DNA of 9,622 nt from Pseudobdellovibrio sp. GTDB lineage: Bacteria; Bdellovibrionota; Bdellovibrionia; Bdellovibrionales; Bdellovibrionaceae. The notes beneath the pieces are model-generated. The model made no database searches. It was not told where the DNA came from and saw only the letters and a list, made by a program, of their open reading frames with translations. A program made the translations under genes and the position numbers. Positions within the stretch are counted from its first letter, which is position 1. The number at the start of each line of letters is the position of its first letter. The stretch is taken from assembly GCA_025449725.1 (NCBI GenBank), contig JANWIU010000164.1:1-9622 (forward strand), written 5' to 3'. Positions 1 through 6,141 of this stretch are shown one piece after another.

Positions 1-43
1 CAATGAGGCCTGACTGGTTGTGATGGTCATGATTTTCAGACAT
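1..43 (-). CDS. N-terminus of an unidentified protein (partial, runs off the left edge)
   Basis: An ATG at the right end of this stretch reads leftward into 14 open codons, beginning M-S-E-N-H-D-H-H-N-Q-S-G-L-I. A strong ribosome binding site, GGGGAG (plus-strand CTCCCC at 51-56), sits 7 bases before the ATG, which is the main reason to call a gene. The His-rich polar start followed by a hydrophobic turn is compatible with the cytoplasmic leader of a membrane-anchored protein, for example a cytochrome-type subunit, but 14 residues are far too few to decide. It has its own upstream spacer of about 210 bp, so it is probably transcribed separately from the secA run. Confidence 0.5.
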   Translation of the reverse strand, partial: MSENHDHHNQSGLI

Positions 44-106
44 GAGTGTACTCCCCTAATAGTTCTGAAGGTCTAATAAAAATCAAATTTCTAAATGTAG
101 CCTATA

Positions 107-135
107 GGTATAACGCAAAGGAGGTCGGGGAGCAA
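107..135 (-). promoter_or_regulatory. Candidate sigma-70-like promoter for the leftmost gene
   Basis: Read on the minus strand, TTGCTC (130-135) and TATACC (107-112) are separated by exactly 17 bp. The match is partial (3 of 6 and 4 of 6 to consensus). A start near position 100 would give a leader of about 57 bases before the ATG at 43. The -10 box partly overlaps a perfect 8-bp palindrome, CCTATAGG (101-108), which could be an operator or chance. The same TTGCTC hexamer appears at the candidate secA promoter. Confidence 0.3.
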
Positions 136-195
136 TCTAACTGGTTAAAATCCTTCGATATTTTCCTGCTGCTTTGTTCGGCAAATACGTAAAAT

Positions 196-210
196 AAAAG
201 TCACACTTTT
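196..210 (-). terminator. Weak AT-rich hairpin, possible terminator of the secA run
   Basis: On the minus strand, AAAAGT-GTG-ACTTTT forms a perfect 6-bp stem with a 3-base loop, followed by ATTTT. It lies 45 bases after the stop of the coiled-coil gene and is in the right place to end that transcript. The stem is short and poor in G+C, so a true intrinsic terminator is uncertain. No better hairpin was seen between 44 and 254. Confidence 0.25.
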
Positions 211-254
211 CTTTGAACCTGCTGAGAAAATGATAACGGATTAAGCAAAGAGTA

Positions 255-827
255 TCACTTTTTTATTTTGATGGCGTTCGTAACGTCATCGGATGCGCTC
301 TTCGTGGTACTTGAAGAGCCGCTAGACTCTTTTTTGTTTTTTTCATCAGTGAAGGCGCGTGGATATTGTTTGAGAACTTTATTATGGAGCTTATTCATAC
401 GGCCCCTAACAGTGACATCGTCTTCGAATGAATCGAGACTTTTGATTTTCGCACGCTTATATACGCGTTTTTCTTTTAGGCCGCGCTCCGGATAACGGGT
501 CATAAATTCTTCATTTTTTTTATTATAATCAACAACCAAACGTTCGTATTTTTGATGTTCAGCTTTAATCAGCTCCATTTTTTGCTGAAGAGCCTGTCCA
601 CTTAATGAATTTTTTTCTGAAATTAAGTTCTGAACTATAGTGGCCTGCATCTCCATTTTACCTTTTAATGCAGTGACTTCAGTTTGAACCACTTCCCACT
701 TTTGATCTTGTTTTCCAGAGTAATTTTGCTCTTGAGCCTCATCGGCTTTTTGGTTTTCGGCCTCTTCTGCAAGAAGCAACAACGGAGAAAAAAATAAAAA
801 TGTAAGAAATAATTTACGAAAGAACAT
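255..827 (-). CDS. Secreted coiled-coil protein of unknown function
   Basis: A 190-residue protein matching no family I recognise. It begins with a Sec signal peptide: M-F-F-R-K, then a Leu/Phe-rich core, with likely cleavage after L-L-L-L-A at residue 20. Residues about 43-112 are rich in Lys, Glu, Gln and spaced hydrophobics, as in a coiled coil. A basic segment (residues about 112-160, with two R/Q-Y-P motifs) follows, then a Ser/Thr/Lys-rich tail. It is therefore probably periplasmic. I chose the ATG at 827 because GGAAG lies just upstream and the signal peptide starts there; an in-frame TTG at 848 would add seven polar residues before it and has a poor ribosome site. The start overlaps the end of the zinc-ribbon gene by 14 bases, implying translational coupling to it and so to secA. 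The architecture loosely recalls small periplasmic chaperones such as Skp/OmpH, but no sequence match is claimed. Confidence 0.8.
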   Translation of the reverse strand: MFFRKLFLTFLFFSPLLLLAEEAENQKADEAQEQNYSGKQDQKWEVVQTEVTALKGKMEMQATIVQNLISEKNSLSGQALQQKMELIKAEHQKYERLVVDYNKKNEEFMTRYPERGLKEKRVYKRAKIKSLDSFEDDVTVRGRMNKLHNKVLKQYPRAFTDEKNKKESSGSSSTTKSASDDVTNAIKIKK

Positions 828-1560
828 TCTGCTTCCAGGTTCGTTCAATATCCAAAAACTGAATACGTTTCGCGAGCAAAAAAGCTTTTGCCGGACTCAT
901 TCGCTGAATAACCACTCGGCCATTCTTTAAAGATTTCATAATTTCAATTGCATCCCACGCGAACTTTGAATCTTCTATGGCTTCTTTAAACAAAGCCTTA
1001 GTCTCTTGCGTATCAATCCCGGTAATGGTGAGGTCGTAATTAAGGCCCGCAAGCTGAGAATCTGTGTTAGCGAAATCAGAAATTTCCTGCGCAATATCCG
1101 CAAATAAATTTCCACCGGCAACAGCTTTTGGCGGCGTCGGTGCGGCTCTAGGGGCCGGTTTGGCAACAGGTGCCGGCTGCGGCTCTGACATTGCAGTTTC
1201 AAATGGATTAACGCCTGCACCACTTGCTCCACCCAAAATCTCAGACAAGTAGGACCCTGTCTCCGGGGTTCCACTCATTCCTGAATCAATGCTTTCAGTT
1301 ACAGAAACAAGTGGTTCAAGGCCTGCATCGGGAAACGGTTCAGGGTTATTATTCGGCGGAAGTACCGATTGAACTGCCGATTGATTGACTTCGTTTTGCA
1401 AATTATTGGCTGTTTCGTAATCTTCACTGCTAACTTCACCGTACTCCGGCTGGCCTTCAAAATTGATAAAATAAACAGACTTGCAAGATGAACAGGTATA
1501 AAGCGCTCCGAAATTATTTTCCGTTACTTTCTGATACTTATTACAACTTGGGCAAATCAT
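814..1560 (-). CDS. Zinc-ribbon protein with Ala/Pro linker and small C-terminal alpha/beta domain
   Basis: A 248-residue soluble protein in three parts. Residues 1-35 form a zinc ribbon with two C-x-x-C knuckles (C3, C6, C23, C26) of the kind often found at the start of deltaproteobacterial and Bdellovibrio-type proteins. Residues about 40-150 are a low-complexity linker rich in Pro, Ala, Glu and Ser. Residues about 172-245 look folded, with an apparent strand (Y-D-L-T-I-T), an acidic helix, a strand pair around G-R-V-V-I-Q-R and a final helix. I do not recognise this C-terminal fold. No signal peptide or membrane segment is visible, so it should be cytoplasmic. Its ATG directly abuts the secA stop codon, and its ribosome site lies inside the last secA codons, so it must be made in step with SecA. 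Zinc binding is well supported; any role in export is inference. Confidence 0.9.
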   Translation of the reverse strand: MICPSCNKYQKVTENNFGALYTCSSCKSVYFINFEGQPEYGEVSSEDYETANNLQNEVNQSAVQSVLPPNNNPEPFPDAGLEPLVSVTESIDSGMSGTPETGSYLSEILGGASGAGVNPFETAMSEPQPAPVAKPAPRAAPTPPKAVAGGNLFADIAQEISDFANTDSQLAGLNYDLTITGIDTQETKALFKEAIEDSKFAWDAIEIMKSLKNGRVVIQRMSPAKAFLLAKRIQFLDIERTWKQNVLS

Positions 1561-4278
1561 TTATCTCCCCTTTTGACGGCGCCGGTCTGCGCGATTCAGC
1601 GGTTTGTCGTCGCCTCGTGGCGGGCCCGCCGTCATTCGGCGTTTGGCCGGCGCATCCACTGCCATTCCCCCGCCTTGAGGGCCGGCTTGTGGCTGGCTGG
1701 GTAAATCTTGAAAAGAATCTGCTGAATCAGATGGTGCAGAATAATTCATTTCAATTTCATCAGATTCGGTCGGGCGCAGTTTTTCAATCGCCTGCTCCGC
1801 AGCATCAGCAACAAGCTGAACTCTCATAATTTTTTCAACCGTCTCTGACTTGATAATATTGCTTAAGTATTCAAAAGCTTTGAAAGCTTCCTTTTTATAT
1901 TCGATCAAGGGATCCTTCTGCCCGTACGCACGCAGATTAATACCCTCTTTCACTTTGTCGATAGTGTAAAGATGCTCTTTCCAGCGCTGATCAATCGCAT
2001 TTAACATAATCATCTTAGAAATCTGTTCAAAGAAAGGACCCATACTTTGTTTTTGATGATCAAAAATCTTTTTCACCTTAGAGCTGATTTCATTTTGAAT
2101 AGCATCAGCACTCATCGATGGCGATGCGTCCACTTTAAACCCGAATTGAGCCATCAGGGCCGTATTCAAGCCTTCCAAATTCCATTCAGAAGGTTTTGCA
2201 TCCTGAGGTATATGAGTATCTAAAATTACAGAAACCACATCTCCCAGCATATCCAACAATGATCTTTCGATTTGCTGCCCTTCAAGGATCTGACGGCGCA
2301 TTTTGTAAATCGCATTTCTTTGTTGGTTCATAACGTTGTCATAATCCAAAAGATTTTTACGAATATCAAAGTGATGACCTTCGACTTTTCGTTGCGCACC
2401 TTCAATGGCATTAGTCACCATTTTATGTGTGATCGGCTCATCTTCAGGAATATTCAACATCGTCATGATTTTTTGAATGCGCTCGCCGTTAAAGATGCGC
2501 ATTAAATTATCTTCAAGTGACAAATAGAATTTTGATTCACCAGGATCACCTTGACGGCCCGAACGACCGCGAAGCTGATTATCAATACGGCGCGATTCGT
2601 GGCGTTCTGTACCGACGATAGCTAAACCGCCCGCCGCGATAACTTCTTGTTTTTCTTTTTCACATTGTTCTGTAAATCTTTTTACCGCGTCGGCATGCGC
2701 GGCATTCTCTGCAGCTAAAGCTGCGGCATCATTCGCATCCGCAACCATTGGAACAGATTTTCTTGCTAAAATTTCGGCGTTACCGCCAAGACGGATATCC
2801 GTTCCACGACCTGCCATATTCGTTGCAATCGTGACGGAACCTTTGCGGCCCGCAAGAGCGATAATTTCTGCTTCGCGCTCATGATGTTTAGCATTCAAAA
2901 CATCGTGACGAACACCTTCGCGTTTTAACCACTTCGAAAGTGTTTCAGATTTTTCAATGGAAGCCGTACCGACAAGCACCGGCTGGCCTTTAGCATGCCG
3001 CTCTTTAATGTCGCGAGTGATGGCTTTGTATTTGGCTTCTTCAGTCTTAAATACAATATCTTCTTCATCGTTACGCTTAATTGGCTTATTCGTAGGAATG
3101 ACGGTCACACTCAGGTTATAGATTTTACGGAACTCCACGGCTTCTGTATCTGCCGTACCGGTCATACCCGAAAGTTTATCGTACATTTTGAAGTAATTTT
3201 GAAAAGTAATCGTAGCTAATGTTTGATTTTCATTTTTAACTTCAACTTTTTCTTTTGCCTCAATGGCCTGATGCAAACCATCGCTCCAGCGGCGGCCCGG
3301 CATAAGACGGCCGGTGAACTCATCAACGATAACGATCTCGCCATCCTTGATCATATATTCCACGTCAAGACGGTACAAGTGATGCGCACGCAACGCCTGA
3401 TTCACATGGTGAAGTATTTCAATATTTGCAGGATCGTATAAGTTATCCAGCTTTAAAAGCTTTTCAACTTCCGAATTTCCCTCTTCTGTCAAAGTTGCCG
3501 ATTTGGATTTCTCTTCAACTTTGAAGTGCAATTCTTTTTTCAAAAATGGAATTATTTTATCAATGATGTAGTACTTGTCTGTTGAAGTTTCTGCAGGGCC
3601 TGAGATAATCAGCGGTGTACGCGCCTCATCGATCAAAATTGAATCGCACTCATCGACAATTGCAAAATGCGGAGCACGCTGTACGTAATCAGCAAGATCG
3701 AACTTCATGTTGTCGCGTAGATAGTCGAAGCCCAATTCGTTATTCGTGCAGTAAGTAATATCTGCATTGTAAGCTGCGCGTCTTTCGGAATCGGTTAAGC
3801 CGTGCTTGATCACACCGGTCGATAAACCCAGCCAATTATAAATCCGTCCCATTTCTTCGCAGTCACGGGAAACCAGGTAATCATTTACTGATACGACGTG
3901 AACGCCTTTTCCTGTCAGTGCATTTAAGTAAACCGGTAAAGTAGCAACTAAAGTTTTACCTTCACCCGTTCTCATCTCTGCGATGGAACCGCGGTTCAAA
4001 ATAATTCCCCCGACCATTTGCACGTCGTAATGGCGCATCCCCAGAGTACGAATCGAAGCTTCACGGCAAACAGCGAAAGCTTCCGGAAGAATCTGTTCAA
4101 CGGTTTCACCTTTTTTTAGGCGCTCTTTGAATTCGTTTGTTTTTGCTTTTAAGGCATCGTCTGAAAGTTTTTTCATTTCAGGCTCTAACTTGTTGATCTG
4201 ATCAACTGTAGGCTGAATTTTTTTCATTTCACGGTCGTGACTCGTCCCAAATAACTTCGCTAAAATTTTTTGTACCAT
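1561..4278 (-). CDS. secA: Protein translocase ATPase SecA
   Basis: SecA is the ATP-driven motor that pushes unfolded preproteins through the SecYEG channel in the inner membrane. The 905-residue protein is full length. Visible landmarks are Walker A G-E-G-K-T (105-109), Walker B V-D-E-C-D (208-212) followed by S-I-L-I-D-E-A-R-T-P-L-I-I-S-G, the preprotein cross-linking domain (about 225-375), G-M-T-G-T-A (371-376), the second nucleotide-binding domain with T-N-M-A-G-R-G-T-D (486-494) and the Q-L-R-G-R-S-G-R-Q-G-D-P-G arginine motif (568-580), and the helical scaffold and wing domains to about 835. The remaining 70 residues are a flexible linker ending in a basic N-R-A-D-R-R-R-Q-K-G-R tail. 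The C-x-C-x8-C-(C/H) zinc finger that binds SecB in many proteobacteria is absent. The Walker B has Cys where Val is usual. No clear ribosome site precedes the ATG. The stop is coupled to the zinc-ribbon gene. Confidence 0.99.
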   Translation of the reverse strand: MVQKILAKLFGTSHDREMKKIQPTVDQINKLEPEMKKLSDDALKAKTNEFKERLKKGETVEQILPEAFAVCREASIRTLGMRHYDVQMVGGIILNRGSIAEMRTGEGKTLVATLPVYLNALTGKGVHVVSVNDYLVSRDCEEMGRIYNWLGLSTGVIKHGLTDSERRAAYNADITYCTNNELGFDYLRDNMKFDLADYVQRAPHFAIVDECDSILIDEARTPLIISGPAETSTDKYYIIDKIIPFLKKELHFKVEEKSKSATLTEEGNSEVEKLLKLDNLYDPANIEILHHVNQALRAHHLYRLDVEYMIKDGEIVIVDEFTGRLMPGRRWSDGLHQAIEAKEKVEVKNENQTLATITFQNYFKMYDKLSGMTGTADTEAVEFRKIYNLSVTVIPTNKPIKRNDEEDIVFKTEEAKYKAITRDIKERHAKGQPVLVGTASIEKSETLSKWLKREGVRHDVLNAKHHEREAEIIALAGRKGSVTIATNMAGRGTDIRLGGNAEILARKSVPMVADANDAAALAAENAAHADAVKRFTEQCEKEKQEVIAAGGLAIVGTERHESRRIDNQLRGRSGRQGDPGESKFYLSLEDNLMRIFNGERIQKIMTMLNIPEDEPITHKMVTNAIEGAQRKVEGHHFDIRKNLLDYDNVMNQQRNAIYKMRRQILEGQQIERSLLDMLGDVVSVILDTHIPQDAKPSEWNLEGLNTALMAQFGFKVDASPSMSADAIQNEISSKVKKIFDHQKQSMGPFFEQISKMIMLNAIDQRWKEHLYTIDKVKEGINLRAYGQKDPLIEYKKEAFKAFEYLSNIIKSETVEKIMRVQLVADAAEQAIEKLRPTESDEIEMNYSAPSDSADSFQDLPSQPQAGPQGGGMAVDAPAKRRMTAGPPRGDDKPLNRADRRRQKGR
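1565..1570 (-). promoter_or_regulatory. Ribosome binding site of the zinc-ribbon gene, inside the end of secA
   Basis: Minus-strand GGGGAG lies in the last secA codons, followed by ATAA and then ATG, so the secA stop TAA and the next start form TAAATG. A ribosome finishing SecA would stop on the next start site. This fixes the start of the zinc-ribbon gene and makes coupled translation likely. Confidence 0.8.
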
Positions 4279-4286
4279 AGTGATTT

Positions 4287-4315
4287 AGAATAGTGTTTTC
4301 AGTGTGATAGAGCAA
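4287..4315 (-). promoter_or_regulatory. Candidate secA promoter, very close to the start codon
   Basis: In the 83-bp gap between trmL and secA, minus-strand TTGCTC (4310-4315) and TATTCT (4287-4292) are spaced by 17 bp, with partial matches of 3 of 6 and 4 of 6. Only 8 bases separate the -10 box from the secA ATG, so transcription would begin at or next to the start codon. A hexamer CACTAT is repeated directly over this site (4277-4282 and 4290-4295). Read-through from trmL remains possible because no terminator is visible in the gap. Confidence 0.3.
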
Positions 4316-4361
4316 GACGGATCAAGTTAATTGGCCTCTGGCATTAGGTCCAGCGTATCAC

Positions 4362-4847
4362 TTAGCGGGTGAGTTGCCTGAAGCCTTCATATACAGCAAT
4401 AGCTACAGCGGTTGCCAAATTCAAACTGCGAACCGGACCCGGCTGCGGAATTGTAACCGACGTATTCATGTTTGCGTTGATGATTTCCGGCGGAAGGCCT
4501 TTGGTTTCTTTACCGAACACAAGCCAATCGCCGTGTTTGTAATTTATATCGTAATAAGTTTGCTTAACTTTTGTCGTGAAGTAAAAAACCCGGCTCGGAT
4601 CTTCCACTTTGGAAAACCATTCTTCATAAGAGTTATAATAAAACCATTTAAGATGGGGCCAGTAATCTAACCCGGCCCTTTTGACGTTCGTGTCATTGAT
4701 TTCAAAACTCATTGGGCCGATCAAATGCAATTCGCAGTTTGTACCCACGCAGGTGCGGCCAATATTGCCGGTGTTCTGTGGAATTTCCGGCTCCACAAGA
4801 ACAACTCTAAACAAATTATTTTTACTGGTTTCTGCAGCTGTTTCCAT
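4362..4847 (-). CDS. trmL: tRNA (cytidine(34)-2'-O)-methyltransferase TrmL
   Basis: A SPOUT-class enzyme that uses S-adenosylmethionine to methylate the 2'-O of the wobble nucleotide (C34 or cmnm5U34) in tRNA-Leu isoacceptors. The 161 residues match the family's usual length, with no added RNA-binding domain. The three SPOUT motifs are plain: E-P-E-I-P-Q-N-T-G-N-I-G-R-T (19-32), L-V-F-G-K-E-T-K-G-L-P (109-119), and I-P-Q-P-G-P-V-R-S-L-N-L followed by A-T-A-V-A-I-A-V-Y-E (133-154), which forms the knotted cofactor site. R-A-G-L-D-Y (57-62) is also typical of TrmL. About ten polar residues precede the usual start, but no later ATG exists before motif 1. It begins 2 bases after the stop of the GGCT-like gene, with only a weak AAAG ribosome site, so it is probably translated by coupling to it. 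Other SpoU-type methyltransferases are less likely given the short length. Confidence 0.95.
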   Translation of the reverse strand: METAAETSKNNLFRVVLVEPEIPQNTGNIGRTCVGTNCELHLIGPMSFEINDTNVKRAGLDYWPHLKWFYYNSYEEWFSKVEDPSRVFYFTTKVKQTYYDINYKHGDWLVFGKETKGLPPEIINANMNTSVTIPQPGPVRSLNLATAVAIAVYEGFRQLTR

Positions 4848-4849
4848 CT

Positions 4850-5479
4850 TTAAACAAGATGGTTATAGACCTCTTTACCTAATAAACTCAATGCTAATCG
4901 GCGGCCTTTGTCGACGATCAGATCCAGCTTTATCAATTCTCGGTAAAGACTTAAATCATTGATTGGAATAATATCGCGGCCCTTGGCAGATCCCAATTTC
5001 TTCACGTAGGTTCTTTGTTTTTCGGTGAGTTGCTCTACTAGCGGTGGATTCTGGGCCAGGCACTCCTGCCACACTCCTCCTGCAATGCGTGTAGCTTTTG
5101 CAGTTAGTTTCGCAGGGTTATAGAAGTAAGTTTGTACGACTTCATTTTCACCGGAGTTTTTAGTAACTTGGACCTGCGCTCTTAGATGGAGGCCTTTAGA
5201 AGGATCTGCAGGATTTACGCCATGCAATGTGTCCATTAAGGCCAGCAAAGTTTCGTCAAATTTAAGCTCTATCAGTTGTCCTATAATTTCATCAGAAGGA
5301 GCCGGCCTGCCTTCTGTGCCTTCATTTTGGGCCACAAGTACCGGAAATCCAATTGGTAAGCGATAGGCTGAAGCTTTAATTCGTGCTGGTTCGTAAGATA
5401 CAACAAAAGGTCTGAGTTTTTGGAAATGGAACATGCCTTCGGTCCAAGAACCGATAGCAAAAAAACGCATTGTCGTCAT
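4850..5479 (-). CDS. Gamma-glutamylcyclotransferase-like (AIG2/GGCT fold) protein with C-terminal winged-helix-like extension
   Basis: Residues 4-125 fit the GGCT/AIG2-like fold: the start M-R-F-F-A-I-G-S-W aligns with F-x-Y-G-S/T-L, P-A-R-I-K-A-S-A-Y-R-L with the first core strand region, L-M-D-T-L-H-G (81-87) with the family's L-D-x-x-E-G, and T-Y-F-Y-N-P (117-122) with the last strand. Family enzymes release 5-oxoproline from gamma-glutamyl substrates. In my alignment the catalytic Glu is His86 and the Tyr of Y-G-S is Ile9, so classic activity is doubtful. Residues about 148-209 are extra: a helix (L-T-E-K-Q-R-T-Y-V-K-K-L), then L-Y-R-E-L-I-K-L-D-L-I-V and a L-A-L-S-L-L-G-K-E-V pattern resembling the wing and last helix of winged-helix proteins. 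GAGG 7 bases before the ATG supports this start; an in-frame ATG three codons later has poorer spacing. It leads the run containing trmL and secA. It may be a regulator or sensor rather than an enzyme (inference). Confidence 0.88.
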   Translation of the reverse strand: MTTMRFFAIGSWTEGMFHFQKLRPFVVSYEPARIKASAYRLPIGFPVLVAQNEGTEGRPAPSDEIIGQLIELKFDETLLALMDTLHGVNPADPSKGLHLRAQVQVTKNSGENEVVQTYFYNPAKLTAKATRIAGGVWQECLAQNPPLVEQLTEKQRTYVKKLGSAKGRDIIPINDLSLYRELIKLDLIVDKGRRLALSLLGKEVYNHLV

Positions 5480-5530
5480 TAATCCCCCTCTGATCGTGAC
5501 AGCAAATGTTTCTGGCTGGAAAGTTCGAGT

Positions 5531-5559
5531 CTTGTATCAAAGTCTTTTTAAATTCGCAA
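5531..5559 (-). promoter_or_regulatory. Candidate promoter of the GGCT-like/trmL transcript
   Basis: Minus-strand TTGCGA (5554-5559) and TACAAG (5531-5536) are separated by 17 bp, each matching 4 of 6 consensus bases. The predicted start near 5524 would leave a leader of about 45 bases. This is the best-spaced pair I saw upstream of the GGCT-like gene. Confidence 0.33.
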
Positions 5560-5593
5560 AGTTTTATGTTTGCGTCAGTTTAAGTTGCTTTGA

Positions 5594-5622
5594 CCGCTAT
5601 AATTTTTTCGTTAGAATAGCGG
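5594..5622 (+). promoter_or_regulatory. Consensus -10 box inside a 7-bp inverted repeat, candidate promoter/operator
   Basis: The perfect -10 hexamer TATAAT (5598-5603) lies in the left arm of an inverted repeat CCGCTAT-N15-ATAGCGG. No good -35 box stands 16-18 bp upstream, which would suit an activated or repressed promoter. A start near 5610 would give a leader of about 110 bases before the GcvH-like gene. A related CCGCTTG follows at 5644-5650. The rest of the 5480-5719 divergent spacer is very AT-rich and holds no gene that I can support. Confidence 0.35.
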
Positions 5623-5719
5623 AAATAAATATTTTTTTTAAATCCGCTTGATTATTTTTTATTATTTAAAAAATGGGCAGAATAAAAAATATTTTTGAAA
5701 CTCATGGCCGGGAGATCTA

Positions 5720-6136
5720 ATGAGCGAAGACGTAAAAAATTTCAAACATCACATGTGGTATCAGGAAGCTGACGGAATTATTACAATCGGAATCAATGAA
5801 GAAGGCTTGGCCGATATCACAGAAATAACTTCAGTCGATTTACCTCCTGAACAAGAAAAAGTTGAAGAAGATGTTGCGATCGGTACGATCGAAACAGATG
5901 ACGGACCACTTGATATTTTTTCTCCCGTTGAAGGCACTGTAATTGAAGTCAATGCCCAGGTTTTGGAAGATCCAGGCATCATTCAAGAAGATCCTTACGA
6001 AGAAGGATGGTTACTTAGAATCGAAGCTTCTGAAGAAATAGTGGATGATGAAGATGCTGATGAAGAAGAAGATGATGAGGATGAGGACGACGACTTAGAC
6101 GAGGAAGAAGAAGACATCGAAGAAGACGAGGAATAA
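5720..6136 (+). CDS. GcvH-like (lipoyl/biotinyl-fold) protein lacking the lipoylation lysine, with an acidic tail
   Basis: Residues 8-103 align along their length with glycine cleavage H protein: H-H-M-W-Y-Q-E-A-D-G-I-I-T-I-G-I near the start, V-D-L-P (39-42), S-P-V-E-G-T-V-I-E-V-N (68-78), and E-D-P-Y-E-E-G-W-L-L-R-I (90-101). H protein carries a lipoyl-lysine arm that shuttles aminomethyl groups between the P, T and L proteins of glycine cleavage. Here the usual E-S-V-K-A site reads E-T-D-D-G (58-62), so Asp61 replaces the lysine and normal function is not expected. Residues 105-138 are almost all Asp and Glu, unlike standard GcvH, which ends soon after the W-L-x-x-I strand. GGGAGA five bases before the ATG supports the start. 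No gcvT or gcvP lies nearby. It is the first gene of an operon with a transporter and a GNAT enzyme. Its role is unknown; a binding or regulatory function is inference. Confidence 0.92.
   Translation: MSEDVKNFKHHMWYQEADGIITIGINEEGLADITEITSVDLPPEQEKVEEDVAIGTIETDDGPLDIFSPVEGTVIEVNAQVLEDPGIIQEDPYEEGWLLRIEASEEIVDDEDADEEEDDEDEDDDLDEEEEDIEEDEE
6032..6133 (+). repeat. Low-complexity acidic-codon tract (GAA/GAT/GAC/GAG)
   Basis: About 100 bases of nearly pure GAN codons encode the 34-residue Asp/Glu tail of the GcvH-like protein. It is imperfect and mixes all four codons, so it looks like selected coding sequence rather than a simple slippage array, although length variation between strains would be plausible. 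Confidence 0.6.
6128..6133 (+). promoter_or_regulatory. Ribosome binding site for the TTG-started transporter gene
   Basis: GAGGAA is formed by the last two Asp/Glu-tail codons before the stop TAA of the GcvH-like gene, 8 bases before TTG at 6142. It decides the unusual start codon and couples the two genes. Confidence 0.6.
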
Positions 6137-6141
6137 TCTCT

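Noticed and set aside
117..125. Perfect Shine-Dalgarno-like AAAGGAGGT on the plus strand
   Set aside because: No start codon follows at a usable distance, and no open frame is attached, so it is treated as chance.
975..1274. Second minus-strand open frame inside the zinc-ribbon gene
   Set aside because: It lies wholly within the real gene in another frame, has an Arg/Leu-rich composition typical of frame shadows, and has no supported start.
1488..1829. Plus-strand open frame across the secA end
   Set aside because: It is antisense to two well-supported genes and shows no family features.
3180..3660. Ala-rich segment and other apparent insertions in SecA
   Set aside because: The variable stretch before E-A-G-G-L in nucleotide-binding domain 2 exists in other SecA proteins at similar length, so it is not a new domain.
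4330..4352. Imperfect hairpin between trmL and secA
   Set aside because: The GGACCT/AGGCC pairing needs a bulge and has no T tract, so it is not a credible terminator.
5433..5651. Plus-strand open frame in the divergent spacer
   Set aside because: It overlaps the start of the GGCT-like gene, runs through AT-rich non-coding DNA and has no recognisable protein features.
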